From positions 1-64,000 of the forward strand of contig NZ_AXBF01000006.1 in the NCBI RefSeq assembly GCF_000473205.1: 64,000 nucleotides of DNA. Reading direction: 5' to 3'. Positions 23,879 to 31,743 of the stretch are shown one piece after another. This DNA comes from Pseudophaeobacter arcticus DSM 23566. Its GTDB lineage: Bacteria > Pseudomonadota > Alphaproteobacteria > Rhodobacterales > Rhodobacteraceae. The notes beneath the pieces are model-generated. The model did not search any database, had not been told where the DNA came from, and worked only from the letters and a program-made list of their open reading frames with translations. Within the stretch, counting starts at the first letter, position 1. Every line of letters begins with the position of its first letter. A program made the translations under genes and the position numbers.

Positions 23879-24449
23879 CGGTGCCGGGGCAGTCGCGCGG
23901 TTTTGACGATGTGTCCCCCCCGACGGCATCAATGTACCAAGGTGACGCCCATGCATCCCCGGGGTCTTGTCACGGGGCTTCGTCACGAACGACCGCTATT
24001 ACTGGTTTGCTGCGTCTGCAGTGCAGCAGCCTCCGGGGCCGCTTTCCGCCGATTGTGTTGAAAAACCCGAAAATCTGGCAGTTGTATTTTGCTGCCAGAA
24101 TTCGGCGCTCCTGCCAAATTGAAGCCGAGTGCCCTGTGGAGCATCTGGGAGCGTCGGACATTGCCAACGCTGATCTTAGACCGACCCCCTCGACGAATTT
24201 TCGGAGAGGCCTTCTATGGACAAATTTTTTACCCATTTTCGCGAAAACCGGAGTTTTTCAACACAATCCGCCCACAACGACAAGGAGGGAATACCCTGTC
24301 GCCAATAGATGCATGAGGCTTCGTTTGGAAATCCTGAAACGATTATCACATTGTAATCGTAAAACTTTCTTGGCACGCGAATGAATCGTTGCACGGCAAG
24401 TGAAACGATAAGCAGAACGGTGGACTTCACGCTCCGCATCGCCAACGCG
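23879..24449. other. Non-coding stretch containing a MITE (571 bp)
   Basis: No gene was recognised. The main content is the 218-bp element at 24051-24268. The right part (24269-24449) is AT-richer and lies downstream of the minus-strand scpB gene. Confidence 0.5.
24051..24268. mobile_element. MITE-like non-autonomous element, 218 bp
   Basis: The ends are 16-bp perfect inverted repeats, GATTGTGTTGAAAAAC (24051-24066) and its inverse (24253-24268), with weaker similarity continuing inward (CCCGAAAATC versus TCCGGTTTTC). The tetranucleotide CGCC directly flanks both sides (24047-24050 and 24269-24272), a plausible 4-bp target duplication. There is no transposase inside. The TGTTGAAAAAC-type tip is of the kind seen at IS5- or IS1182-class ends, but the parent family is not established here. 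Confidence 0.7.
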
Positions 24450-25064
24450 TTAGCCCAAATCGACTTGTGGCGCTGCGCCCACAACCCCCGCGTCCTCCAA
24501 CTGCTCGCGATCGGGCAGATCGCGCAGGCTCTCCAACCCAAACGCGACAAGGAACTGTTCGGTGGTGACGAAGGTATAGGGCGCCCCGCGTCGAGGCGAC
24601 CGTGGCCCGGTCCCGATCAGGTTGCGCGCATGCAGTCGGCCGATCAAATCGCGGCTGATTTCCTTGCCGAAGATGTCCTTGAGCCCGTCACGGGTGATCG
24701 GCTGGTGGTAAGCGATGGCGGCCAGGACCGCGACGTCGAACTCGCTCAGATCGAGCAGTTGGTCCCCGACATCCGCCGCGGCGCGGATCGCCGGCGCGTA
24801 GGCGGCCCGCGTCCGGAACATCCACCCGCCGGCGACCTGCGCGATCTCGAAGGCCCGCCCTTCCAGATCGGCGGCAAGGTCCTCGACCAGCAGATCGACC
24901 GAGGCCTCCTGCCCCACCACGCGGGCGAGATATTCGCGCGGCACAGGGGAGGCGGAGGCAAACAGCACCCCCTCGATGCGGCGCATCCATTCCCGCCAGC
25001 GCAGCTCCGGCGGCAGGTCCGTCAACGCGCGATCAAGCTCCGGTTCCGATCTGTCCTTTGCCAT
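24450..25064 (-). CDS. scpB: ScpB-like protein (SMC-Scp complex subunit family), 204 aa
   Basis: ScpB proteins are double winged-helix subunits that bind the kleisin ScpA of the condensin-like SMC complex. Family features are RIEGVLFASASPVPREYLARVVG at the N-terminus, GGWMFRTRAAYAP, and the second winged helix LSEFDVAVLAAIAYHQPITRDGLKDIFGKEI with GRGAPYTF-like ending (RRGAPYTFVTTEQFLVAFGL). No ScpA or SMC gene is nearby, so this plasmid copy either works with chromosomal partners or has another role. It starts 2 bp after the DUF1403 stop and is certainly co-transcribed with it. Confidence 0.85.
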   Translation of the reverse strand: MAKDRSEPELDRALTDLPPELRWREWMRRIEGVLFASASPVPREYLARVVGQEASVDLLVEDLAADLEGRAFEIAQVAGGWMFRTRAAYAPAIRAAADVGDQLLDLSEFDVAVLAAIAYHQPITRDGLKDIFGKEISRDLIGRLHARNLIGTGPRSPRRGAPYTFVTTEQFLVAFGLESLRDLPDREQLEDAGVVGAAPQVDLG

Positions 25065-25066
25065 CG

Positions 25067-25951
25067 CTACACCCCGTAGAGCCGGAAAGTATCGCGGCCG
25101 GTCAGCTCACGCACCGCGCCGAGTTCGACCAGCCGGTCGCAGAGCCGCCGCGCAGCGCGGTCCGGCAAGGGCAAGGCCGAAGGCGCCACCGCATCGCGGG
25201 TCAGGAACATCTCCACGGCCTCCCCCGCCCCCTTCGCCCGCAGCTTGGGTGCGACCGCCTTGAGATGCGCCGCCCGCCGCGCGAGGTCGGCGGAGAGACG
25301 CACGACCTCAACCACTGAGGAGATCAGCGCGAGATGACAGGCGAAGCGAAGATCATCGCCTTGCTTGCGCAGGTCAGCCCGTTTCAGGCCAGTCGCCAGC
25401 AGCGGCATCAGATGACCCCAACCAAGTGCTTGGGCGAGGGCTATATCCGCGAGGATCAACGCCAGCACATCGGCCCGAGGCACTTCGGTCAGCACCGCCT
25501 CCAGCACCATCGCGGCACGGGCTACCGGCAACCCTTTCCCCGTATCAAGCCACGTGGCGATCTGGCACGACTCGAACGTCGGTAAAGCTCGGCTCAAAGC
25601 CTTGACCGACACCGACCGTTCCACCGCGCGACGCCAGGCAAGGTAAGTTTCCCCCGCGGGGCCAGGTAGATCGCTAGGGCGCAGAAGATGAATCGCGTCG
25701 CGCAGCTCCCCTGCCCGTTCCGGTCGGCCAGAAAAGGCCATACAAGCCTCGGCCGCGCGCAGCGCGAGCCGATCCCGCAACAAGGCTTGGGGCACCTCCA
25801 CGCGCCCCAACACAAGATGCAGGTGGTTCAACGCCGCGCCCGACAAAAACGCAACATCTTCAAGGGTTTCGGCACGTCCTGAGGTGACCCATCCCGGCAG
25901 CTGCGGTAGGGTGTTCAGGTGGTTCGAAATAGTGGCGGCCTGATATGTCAT
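25067..25951 (-). CDS. DUF1403 family protein, 294 aa
   Basis: The protein is almost wholly helical, with the DUF1403 pattern: PGWVTSGRAETLEDVAFLSGAALNHLH, then LRDRLALRAAEACMAFSGRPE, and GLPVARAAMVLEAVLTEVPRADV. The function is unknown. The family is typically found beside ScpB and a phage-type integrase on alphaproteobacterial plasmids and islands, as here, and the three may form a functional set. The divergent integrase gene lies 113 bp away. Confidence 0.85.
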   Translation of the reverse strand: MTYQAATISNHLNTLPQLPGWVTSGRAETLEDVAFLSGAALNHLHLVLGRVEVPQALLRDRLALRAAEACMAFSGRPERAGELRDAIHLLRPSDLPGPAGETYLAWRRAVERSVSVKALSRALPTFESCQIATWLDTGKGLPVARAAMVLEAVLTEVPRADVLALILADIALAQALGWGHLMPLLATGLKRADLRKQGDDLRFACHLALISSVVEVVRLSADLARRAAHLKAVAPKLRAKGAGEAVEMFLTRDAVAPSALPLPDRAARRLCDRLVELGAVRELTGRDTFRLYGV

Positions 25952-26028
25952 GCCGCAACACTATCCTCTCACGGCGCTTTTGCCTACTATTTAGTGCGCA
26001 AACCGCCCCACCTTGTCGCCATCAGTTA

Positions 26029-26055
26029 TGTCCAATAAATTTGCATTATCGGACA
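26029..26055. promoter_or_regulatory. Inverted repeat upstream of the integrase (recombinase core-like)
   Basis: TGTCCAATAA (26029-26038) and TTATCGGACA (26046-26055) are inverse at 9 of 10 positions around a 7-nt spacer ATTTGCA. The ATAA-N7-TTAT layout is that of tyrosine-recombinase core sites; it could equally be an operator between the divergent DUF1403 and integrase genes. Confidence 0.45.
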
Positions 26056-26064
26056 CAAAAAGAT

Positions 26065-27204
26065 ATGCTGCGAGACAGTTCAATTTCATCGCTGGAATCA
26101 CTGGAAATGGCCGCAGAGGACGAGAAATCGACATCATCAAACTCTGGTGCGTTTAGTATCGCTCAGGACGACGAGAGAGATCAAGAAAAAAGCGACGATA
26201 TCTCCCTACCCGCCCACGTCGCGGGCTCCGGCAGCCTGGATCGCCTCGTCGATACGGCCCGCGACTATGCCCACGCCGCAGCTTCTGACAATACGCTGAA
26301 GGCCTATGCCAAGGATTGGGCGCATTTCACGCGCTGGTGCCGGATGAAGGGCGCGGAGCCTCTGCCCCCTTCACCCGAAATGATCGGGCTCTACCTTGCG
26401 GACCTGGCGTCCGGAACGGGCCCCTCCCCTGCCCGATCGGTTAGCACCATCGACCGCCGCCTGTCGGGCCTCGCCTGGAACTATGCGCAGCGCGGCTTTG
26501 CCCTCGATCGCAAGAACCGGCACATCGCGTCGGTGCTGGCCGGAATCAAGCGTAGGCACGCACGTCCGCCGGTTCAGAAGGAGGCAATTCTGGCCGAGGA
26601 CATCCTCGCGATGGTGGCTACCCTTCCTTTCGATCTGCGCGGGCTCCGGGACCGGGCGATTCTGTTGATCGGCTACGCTGGCGGCCTCCGCCGTTCGGAA
26701 ATCGTCAACCTCGACGTTCACAAGGACGATACGCCGGACTCGGGCGGTTGGATCGAGATCTTCGACAAGGGCGCCCTGCTCACCCTCAATGCAAAGACTG
26801 GCTGGCGCGAGGTCGAGGTTGGCCGTGGCTCCAAGGATCAAACCTGCCCAGTCCATGCGCTCGAGCAATGGCTGCATTTCGCCAAGATCGACTTCGGTCC
26901 GGTCTTTGTCGGGACCTCGCGCGATGGCAAACGGGCATCAGAGGCGCGGCTGAACGACAAGCATGTCGCACGCCTGATCAAGCGCACGGTGCTGGACGCC
27001 GGCATCCGGTCGGATCTGCCCGAGAAAGACCGCCTGGCGCTGTTCTCCGGTCACAGCTTGCGCGCCGGTCTCGCCAGCTCCGCCGAAGTCGACGAGCGCT
27101 ATGTCCAGAAGCAGTTGGGGCACGCTTCGGCCGAGATGACTCGCCGCTATCAGCGCCGCCGAGACAGGTTCCGCGTCAACCTGACGAGGGCAGCCGGGTT
27201 GTGA
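26065..27204 (+). CDS. Tyrosine-type site-specific recombinase/integrase, 379 aa
   Basis: An N-terminal SAM-like core-binding domain (DNTLKAYAKDWAHFTRWCRMKG) precedes the catalytic domain. The catalytic residues are the first Arg in YAGGLRRSEIV, the HxxR box in GHSLRAGLA, the next His in LGHASAEM and the Tyr in TRRYQRRR. The region before residue ~50 is polar and low-complexity. The ATG at 26065 was preferred; the frame is open to 25945, but that would overlap the DUF1403 gene. It may resolve plasmid multimers or integrate the element. An inverted repeat of recombinase-core shape lies 10 bp upstream. Confidence 0.88.
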   Translation: MLRDSSISSLESLEMAAEDEKSTSSNSGAFSIAQDDERDQEKSDDISLPAHVAGSGSLDRLVDTARDYAHAAASDNTLKAYAKDWAHFTRWCRMKGAEPLPPSPEMIGLYLADLASGTGPSPARSVSTIDRRLSGLAWNYAQRGFALDRKNRHIASVLAGIKRRHARPPVQKEAILAEDILAMVATLPFDLRGLRDRAILLIGYAGGLRRSEIVNLDVHKDDTPDSGGWIEIFDKGALLTLNAKTGWREVEVGRGSKDQTCPVHALEQWLHFAKIDFGPVFVGTSRDGKRASEARLNDKHVARLIKRTVLDAGIRSDLPEKDRLALFSGHSLRAGLASSAEVDERYVQKQLGHASAEMTRRYQRRRDRFRVNLTRAAGL

Positions 27205-27210
27205 TGTGGA

Positions 27211-27546
27211 TCAGGAGTCTTCGGATTTCAAAGCCGAAAGTGAGGCAACATAGCGAGGGAGATCGCTGCGGGAATGGAGGATGTCCACGATGATGACCTC
27301 GTCCGATCGATCCAGAAAGACCAGGAAATGCTCCCCTGCCCTTATGAACCTCAGGTCGTCGACATCATCAACGAGAACTGCGCAACTCCGACTATGGGCT
27401 TGGCCATTCAGAATACTCTCACAGCGGTTGAGCAATTCGGCCTCGTAAAGCTCCGCTTGGCGCAGCCCGAAATTCTCAATCGTCCATCTGGCGATTTCAG
27501 TGAGGCTGGCTTCTGCACGACGGGTCAGCCGGATGGATCGGCTCAT
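27211..27546 (-). CDS. parE: ParE/RelE-family toxin, 111 aa
   Basis: The RelE/ParE fold is indicated by LTRRAEASLTEIARWTIENFGLRQAELYEAELL, then VDDLRFIRAGEHFLVFLDRSDEVIIVDILHSRSDLPRYV. ParE toxins poison DNA gyrase. The gene overlaps its antitoxin by the ATGA at 27543-27546. The pair sits directly downstream of repC on the same strand, where it would stabilise the plasmid. Confidence 0.9.
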   Translation of the reverse strand: MSRSIRLTRRAEASLTEIARWTIENFGLRQAELYEAELLNRCESILNGQAHSRSCAVLVDDVDDLRFIRAGEHFLVFLDRSDEVIIVDILHSRSDLPRYVASLSALKSEDS

Positions 27547-27800
27547 GAACGCGTGCGCGCAGTCGCAAAGGCCCTACGGATCGCATTTTTGCCGCTGCCT
27601 TCCGCAAAATCACCCGCATTTGCCTGCGCCAGACCTTCGAGAAGTCCTTGGCGGATGCCCGTGATCTGCGCCTCTTCCTGCTCGAGCAGCCTCAGGCCAG
27701 CGCGCATGGCTTCACTCACATTCTGGTATCGCCCGGACGCCACCAGCGCTTGAACCAGATGGTCTTGGGTTTCGGTCAGGACAACGTTGCGTGTCACCAT
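27543..27800 (-). CDS. parD: ParD-family antitoxin, 85 aa
   Basis: This is a ribbon-helix-helix antitoxin: RNVVLTETQDHLVQALVASGRYQNVSEAMRAGLRLLEQEE, then a disordered C-terminal toxin-binding tail (IRRAFATARTRS). It neutralises ParE and represses its own promoter. A perfect 17-bp palindrome 18 bp upstream of the start is the probable operator. An AGGAGACC ribosome site precedes the ATG. Confidence 0.92.
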   Translation of the reverse strand: MVTRNVVLTETQDHLVQALVASGRYQNVSEAMRAGLRLLEQEEAQITGIRQGLLEGLAQANAGDFAEGSGKNAIRRAFATARTRS

Positions 27801-27817
27801 GGGTCAGGTCTCCTTTA

Positions 27818-27834
27818 TTGGCAATATATGCCAA
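27818..27834. promoter_or_regulatory. ParD operator palindrome
   Basis: TTGGCAATATATGCCAA is a perfect palindrome with 6-bp arms around ATATA. It is centred 26 bp upstream of the parD start, overlapping the expected promoter. A further half site (TGCC) follows. Ribbon-helix-helix antitoxins bind such sites as dimers. Confidence 0.75.
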
Positions 27835-27855
27835 TGCCACTTATTTATCAATACG

Positions 27856-29214
27856 TCACGCTGCCTGCCCACTGAGCCTACCATAGAAGCTGCGCTCCAG
27901 ATGCAGCTCCCCTGCCCCGGCTTTCTCGACCATGCCGCGCAGATATCCACCCGGCGAGGAAACTTCACCCGCGCTGTGCTTCTCGAAGACAAGCGCAAAC
28001 GCTGCCGTGGCCACCTGAGTGCCCATTCGGTCCTGCGCCACGTTCCAGGCATGCTCCGAGATCCCGATCATCGGCCTGAGTTGACCGGCAACCCGGTGCA
28101 AATCGCCCCAATCCTTCAGGAATCCACCCATATTACGCGCCCAAGACGCGAATTCCGGACAGGCCTGCATGATTGTCGGCAGGTCGAGCGCTGTGCGCTT
28201 CTTGCGCACCTCGGCAACCCAGTCTTCCAGATCCCTATTAACCCGCTCTTCGGGTGGGGCATTGGGCACCACACCCGCCGCTTCCTCTTTTTCAGAGGAA
28301 TTACTAATTACAGGATTAAGTTGTTTTGTAATTAGTATATGAGGTTCGGAAATGACCTCCCTGGGGTTCACTTTTTGAGTCTTCTCTATGACATGGACAT
28401 CTTTGTTATCGGTGTTTTCCACAGGTTTCACCGCGCCAGTCGCTTTGAGATAGGCCGCCTCAACCCGTTCCTGGAGTTCCTTGAACCATGTGAGCAAGCG
28501 CACCAGCTGTTCGGACGCTTCGTGTCGGCGCGGTAGCTGGTCGAGAAGCTCTTCGAAAAGCCCCGTGAATTGCCTCCAGGGCCCACGCAGCGCGCTGCTG
28601 AGAGCTGCCTCGATCCGGGCTCGGATCATCCGGCGTGCCACCGTGATCTGGCGCTTCAGGCGCTGGCAGAGTTCGCGCTCGGCCCGCAACTCGGCATGAA
28701 GTCCCTCGAACTCATCGACGCGGGCCGACAGCGGCGACAGATCAAAGCCGTAGGCCTCGACGATACGCCCCTCAGCGTTCCTGCGGCCCCACCGCTTGCC
28801 ATTCGGGCTGTCCTGGAAGGAGATCACGCCGATCTCTGCGAGGCGCCGCGCATGGCGCTTGAGCGCGGAGAGCGAAAAGCCCGTCTGCTCCATCAGATAG
28901 GCGTTCGACGCCCAGACGATCGGGCGCTGCCCCTCCTCCCAATCCTGGGCCTGCGTGAAGGCCCCGAGCGTGTCGAGGAGCATCATGTCGCCAGCCTTCA
29001 GGCCGATATGTGCACCAACGCGCTTGAGCGCGACAAATGCCCGTGTTTTGGGTACTGCTACCCGTTCACCGGCTTGGGCAAGTTGCTCAGCAGTAGCTAG
29101 CCCGGCCGTTGCTTTTCGCCACCCTGACCGTTGGCCTATGTTGGACATAACTCTCTTGTTCTGAGACATGCCTGTCTCAGCCGCTCCCTGTGGAGCATCA
29201 CTAAATTTTCCCAT
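27856..29214 (-). CDS. repC: Replication initiator RepC, 452 aa
   Basis: RepC is the initiator of repABC plasmids and binds an origin inside its own gene. The N-terminal winged-helix region reads WRKATAGLATAEQLA, then VGAHIGLKAGDMMLLDTLGAFT, WEEGQRPIVWASNAYLMEQTGFSLSALKRHARRLAEIGVISFQDSPNGKR. The C-terminal RepC domain includes DLPTIMQACPEFASWARNMGGFLKDW and TAAFALVFEKHSAGEVSSPGGYLR. The frame starts at 29214; two internal ATGs (29169 and 29148, MSNIGQRSGWRK) are also possible because no upstream ribosome site is clear. The leader is opposed by an antisense RNA gene. The AT-rich stretch in the middle of the gene (about 28270-28420) is a likely origin. Confidence 0.92.
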   Translation of the reverse strand: MGKFSDAPQGAAETGMSQNKRVMSNIGQRSGWRKATAGLATAEQLAQAGERVAVPKTRAFVALKRVGAHIGLKAGDMMLLDTLGAFTQAQDWEEGQRPIVWASNAYLMEQTGFSLSALKRHARRLAEIGVISFQDSPNGKRWGRRNAEGRIVEAYGFDLSPLSARVDEFEGLHAELRAERELCQRLKRQITVARRMIRARIEAALSSALRGPWRQFTGLFEELLDQLPRRHEASEQLVRLLTWFKELQERVEAAYLKATGAVKPVENTDNKDVHVIEKTQKVNPREVISEPHILITKQLNPVISNSSEKEEAAGVVPNAPPEERVNRDLEDWVAEVRKKRTALDLPTIMQACPEFASWARNMGGFLKDWGDLHRVAGQLRPMIGISEHAWNVAQDRMGTQVATAAFALVFEKHSAGEVSSPGGYLRGMVEKAGAGELHLERSFYGRLSGQAA

Positions 29215-29312
29215 CTTTATGCCAGCGACAAAGAAATCCCGTTCGCTCAGAAGCGTTTTCTCTTGTGTGGTGATTCGTTGGCTGCTAGATTCCAGGTGTC
29301 TAATCTAAGAAT

Positions 29313-29363
29313 TGCGCTCTGCGCAGCAGCCCTCGAAGCTCCGGTTTCGGGGGTTTTCTTTGT
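29313..29363 (+). ncRNA. repABC antisense RNA (ctRNA) in the repB-repC gap
   Basis: The small RNA is opposite to repC. Its promoter is TTGGCT (29278-29283), a 17-nt spacer and TAATCT (29301-29306). Its terminator is CCCTCGAA-N8-TTCGGGGG (29330-29353, one G-T pair), followed by TTTTCTTTG. The predicted length is about 50 nt, matching known repABC ctRNAs, which repress repC translation and set copy number and incompatibility. The start point is an estimate from the -10 box. Confidence 0.78.
29330..29363 (+). terminator. Rho-independent terminator of the ctRNA
   Basis: An 8-bp stem (29330-29337 with 29346-29353), loop GCTCCGGT and a T-rich tail TTTTCTTTG are present. Confidence 0.75.
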
Positions 29364-29389
29364 TTGCCGTTCCTCCTTTCTGCTCGTCC

Positions 29390-30361
29390 TCAGTTGTCAT
29401 CCACCGAATTTACATCTGAAAATTCGGCATAGGATTTTTTGATTATCTCTGCGAGATTGCTCTCAAGCCAGGTCGCAAACTCAGCGTTTGCGCCAGACTT
29501 CTTGACTGACAATGACAACGTTCCGCGGCCAGTTTTGATAGTCACGCCTTCCAACGGCGTTATCTCTCTTACCCCGCTCGACGTCTTCGCGCCGCGCTTA
29601 GTCGCTTCCCTAATGAGAAATTCGAGGCGATCATCCGAACCCGATGAGGCGCTGATTCTGGCCAAGATATCGAGCGCCGCGCGTTCAGTTAGCTTCTTCG
29701 AGAGAAATAACTCAGCCAGCTCCGTCCATTTTGGACGCCCGGACTTTGGTGCCGCGCCAATCAGGTCGCCGACCTTGACCGGGACGTTCTGTGTTACCTT
29801 TGTAAGGTGTGAATGACCCGACGCAGAGAGGTTGAGAACCTGCCGAACAGTTGCCGCGTCGTGGCCCGCCGTCTGGATGGCCACGGCGAACCGCGCCTTC
29901 TCGTAAAAAGAGAGGTTTCGGCGCGCGGCATTTTCCAGTCCTTTCGCCAGCAAAGCCGTAGCGTCGTCGATATCTTGGACGTTTGCGCGAACCTTGATGC
30001 CGAGTTCACGGCAGGCCCTTAAGCGCCGCCGCCCATAAATCGCCTCGAAACGCCCCTCAGCCGCCTTTGATCGCCGAACGAGAATAGGCACTTGCTGACC
30101 ACCTTCTCGGATGCTGTTCTTTAGTCCTTCGAAGCTCTCGTCATCGTCTTCGGCGTTTACAGCTGTAAACTCTTCAAGGCGATCTACTGGCCCCCAATCG
30201 TCGATTATATTGGGATCAATTTCTCGGATAGATGCCAGAGAACCTTGAAGGGCCCCCAAAGCCGGAGCACTGGTCTTCGACGGCCTCTCTGACAGCGACC
30301 CGCCAGAACGAGCGATCGTATTTGCAATTCCGGACATATCGCGAAGTGATTTCCTAGCCAT
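29390..30361 (-). CDS. repB: Partition protein RepB (ParB family), 323 aa
   Basis: RepB binds parS and loads the partition complex. The ParB-type domain is seen in GLKNSIREGGQQVPILVRRSK, FEAIYGRRRLRACRELG and the arginine patch ENAARRNLSFYEKARFA. An HTH follows (RQVLNLSASGHSHLTKV). The C-terminal part is the RepB dimerization region. Its start overlaps the repA stop by one base (TAATG). A parS palindrome lies inside the 5' third of the gene at 30155-30170. Confidence 0.93.
   Translation of the reverse strand: MARKSLRDMSGIANTIARSGGSLSERPSKTSAPALGALQGSLASIREIDPNIIDDWGPVDRLEEFTAVNAEDDDESFEGLKNSIREGGQQVPILVRRSKAAEGRFEAIYGRRRLRACRELGIKVRANVQDIDDATALLAKGLENAARRNLSFYEKARFAVAIQTAGHDAATVRQVLNLSASGHSHLTKVTQNVPVKVGDLIGAAPKSGRPKWTELAELFLSKKLTERAALDILARISASSGSDDRLEFLIREATKRGAKTSSGVREITPLEGVTIKTGRGTLSLSVKKSGANAEFATWLESNLAEIIKKSYAEFSDVNSVDDN
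30155..30170. promoter_or_regulatory. parS: parS site 1 (within repB)
   Basis: GTTTACAGCTGTAAAC is a perfect 16-bp palindrome that fits the repABC parS consensus GTTNNCNGCNGNNAAC. It is identical to the site upstream of repA. Confidence 0.85.
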
Positions 30362-31545
30362 TATTTACGCCCCCACGATTGCTGGATCATCGTTTCGACT
30401 TCATGTCCCACAGCATCCATGGAGCCCTTTGCACGATCATATGTGGCCCGTGTCATTTCGGAACGGACCACTTCATAAATCGACTGTTTGAGCATGGTCG
30501 CGTCACTGATTGCCGTGCTCTTCAAGGCGGTTGCCGACATGACACGGTCTTGAAACAAAGCCCGCATGAAAGACGTTAGCTGCTGAGAGGGAACGTCCGT
30601 TGGTTCGTCTCGCGTGATCAGAAATTTGAAGTGATCATATTGGAGAGTTGCGCCAGCATCCTCGATCACACCCATATACGCCCCGGCTAGTTCAAGAAAC
30701 TGAGCAGTTGACGAAACGTCCAACATCGAAGGTGTTAGAGGGACAACCAAAGAACTAGCGGCAGCCATCCCAGCAATGGTCAGGAAACCAAGCTGTGGCG
30801 GGCTGTCCATAAGAACCAGATCAAAGTCATCTTCTACCTGTGCCAAAGCATTTCGGATACGAGTAAAGAATGGTTGGTCTGGGTTCGAATGAACGGCCGA
30901 CTCAGTCTCAAACTCGGACAGCATCAAGCGGGACGGCGCAATCGAGAGCCCTGGAAAGTATGTCGGAACGACGACATCAGCCATGTTCACCGGCTCGTCG
31001 TAGCGGATCGCATCATAGACAGTCAGTCCATCGAACTCGATTTCAGGGCTGATCCCGCACATTGATGTGAGAGATCCCTGAGGATCCAGATCAACAACCA
31101 AGACCCGATATCCTCGAAGAGCAAAGTAGTGGGCGAGGTGGACGCTCGTCGTGCTCTTACTGGAACCGCCTTTGAAATTCATCAGCTGCCAAACTTGCAA
31201 CTGCTCTTCTCCCGAGCGGCGAGGCAGATAACGGCCTTTCTTCCGAGAGCTCTTCTCTAGAACTTCGCGCGCGTCCCATATCTCTTGGGCTGTGTAGTAG
31301 CGTCGGCCACCCCGGATATCGTCAGGTTCAGGGATTGTGCCCTCAGCGTGAACCTTTCGCATGAACTGTCCGGATACCCCCAAGAGCTCAGCGGCCTCAG
31401 GTGCCGAAAAAGAGCGTAGCGTCTTCGTGTTGTCTGGGGCAAAAGCAGAGAGCAGATGTTCCCTGATGGCAGCGTTGAGCCGTTCGGAAATCTCCGTTGC
31501 AAGAGCCGAAGGGCGCTCATTTGCCAATGGTGTCACAGGAATCAT
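30361..31545 (-). CDS. repA: Partition ATPase RepA (ParA family), 394 aa
   Basis: RepA is a deviant-Walker ParA ATPase that also represses the repABC operon. The N-terminal HTH (SFSAPEAAELLGVSGQFMRKVHAEG) precedes the P-loop FKGGSSKSTTS, then VVDLDPQGSLTSM, LVLMDSPPQLGFLT and LVVPLTPSMLDVS. The start at 31545 (MIPVTPL) gives the standard length of about 395 residues; the frame is open 22 codons further upstream without a ribosome site. It is the first gene of repA-repB-repC. A parS palindrome lies about 150 bp upstream. Confidence 0.94.
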   Translation of the reverse strand: MIPVTPLANERPSALATEISERLNAAIREHLLSAFAPDNTKTLRSFSAPEAAELLGVSGQFMRKVHAEGTIPEPDDIRGGRRYYTAQEIWDAREVLEKSSRKKGRYLPRRSGEEQLQVWQLMNFKGGSSKSTTSVHLAHYFALRGYRVLVVDLDPQGSLTSMCGISPEIEFDGLTVYDAIRYDEPVNMADVVVPTYFPGLSIAPSRLMLSEFETESAVHSNPDQPFFTRIRNALAQVEDDFDLVLMDSPPQLGFLTIAGMAAASSLVVPLTPSMLDVSSTAQFLELAGAYMGVIEDAGATLQYDHFKFLITRDEPTDVPSQQLTSFMRALFQDRVMSATALKSTAISDATMLKQSIYEVVRSEMTRATYDRAKGSMDAVGHEVETMIQQSWGRK

Positions 31546-31692
31546 CTGGTTGCCCCAATTTCGGAAATGTGGCCTTTTCCGCGCCACTTGGGGATAAAAG
31601 CAGTGATTCACGCGACTAAGTCAAGATTTTTCCTCTATATAGTGTCTATCAATGCTTGAAGAGACTATATCCACGGCCGCGATCTAGGTCGA

Positions 31693-31708
31693 GTTTACAG
31701 CTGTAAAC
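31693..31708. promoter_or_regulatory. parS: parS site 2 (upstream of repA)
   Basis: GTTTACAGCTGTAAAC is identical to the site in repB and lies between repA and the second DUF736 gene. Two identical parS sites flanking repA are consistent with partition and autoregulation by RepA/RepB. Confidence 0.88.
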
Positions 31709-31711
31709 GAA

Positions 31712-31735
31712 TTGGCGGAGGTAAGCCCCCGCCAA
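31712..31735 (-). terminator. Hairpin downstream of the second DUF736 gene
   Basis: Arms TTGGCGG and CCGCCAA pair perfectly around a 10-nt loop, 8 bp past the minus-strand stop. It is a probable terminator that insulates repABC; the T-tract is poor. Confidence 0.5.
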
Positions 31736-31743
31736 CTTTGGTC

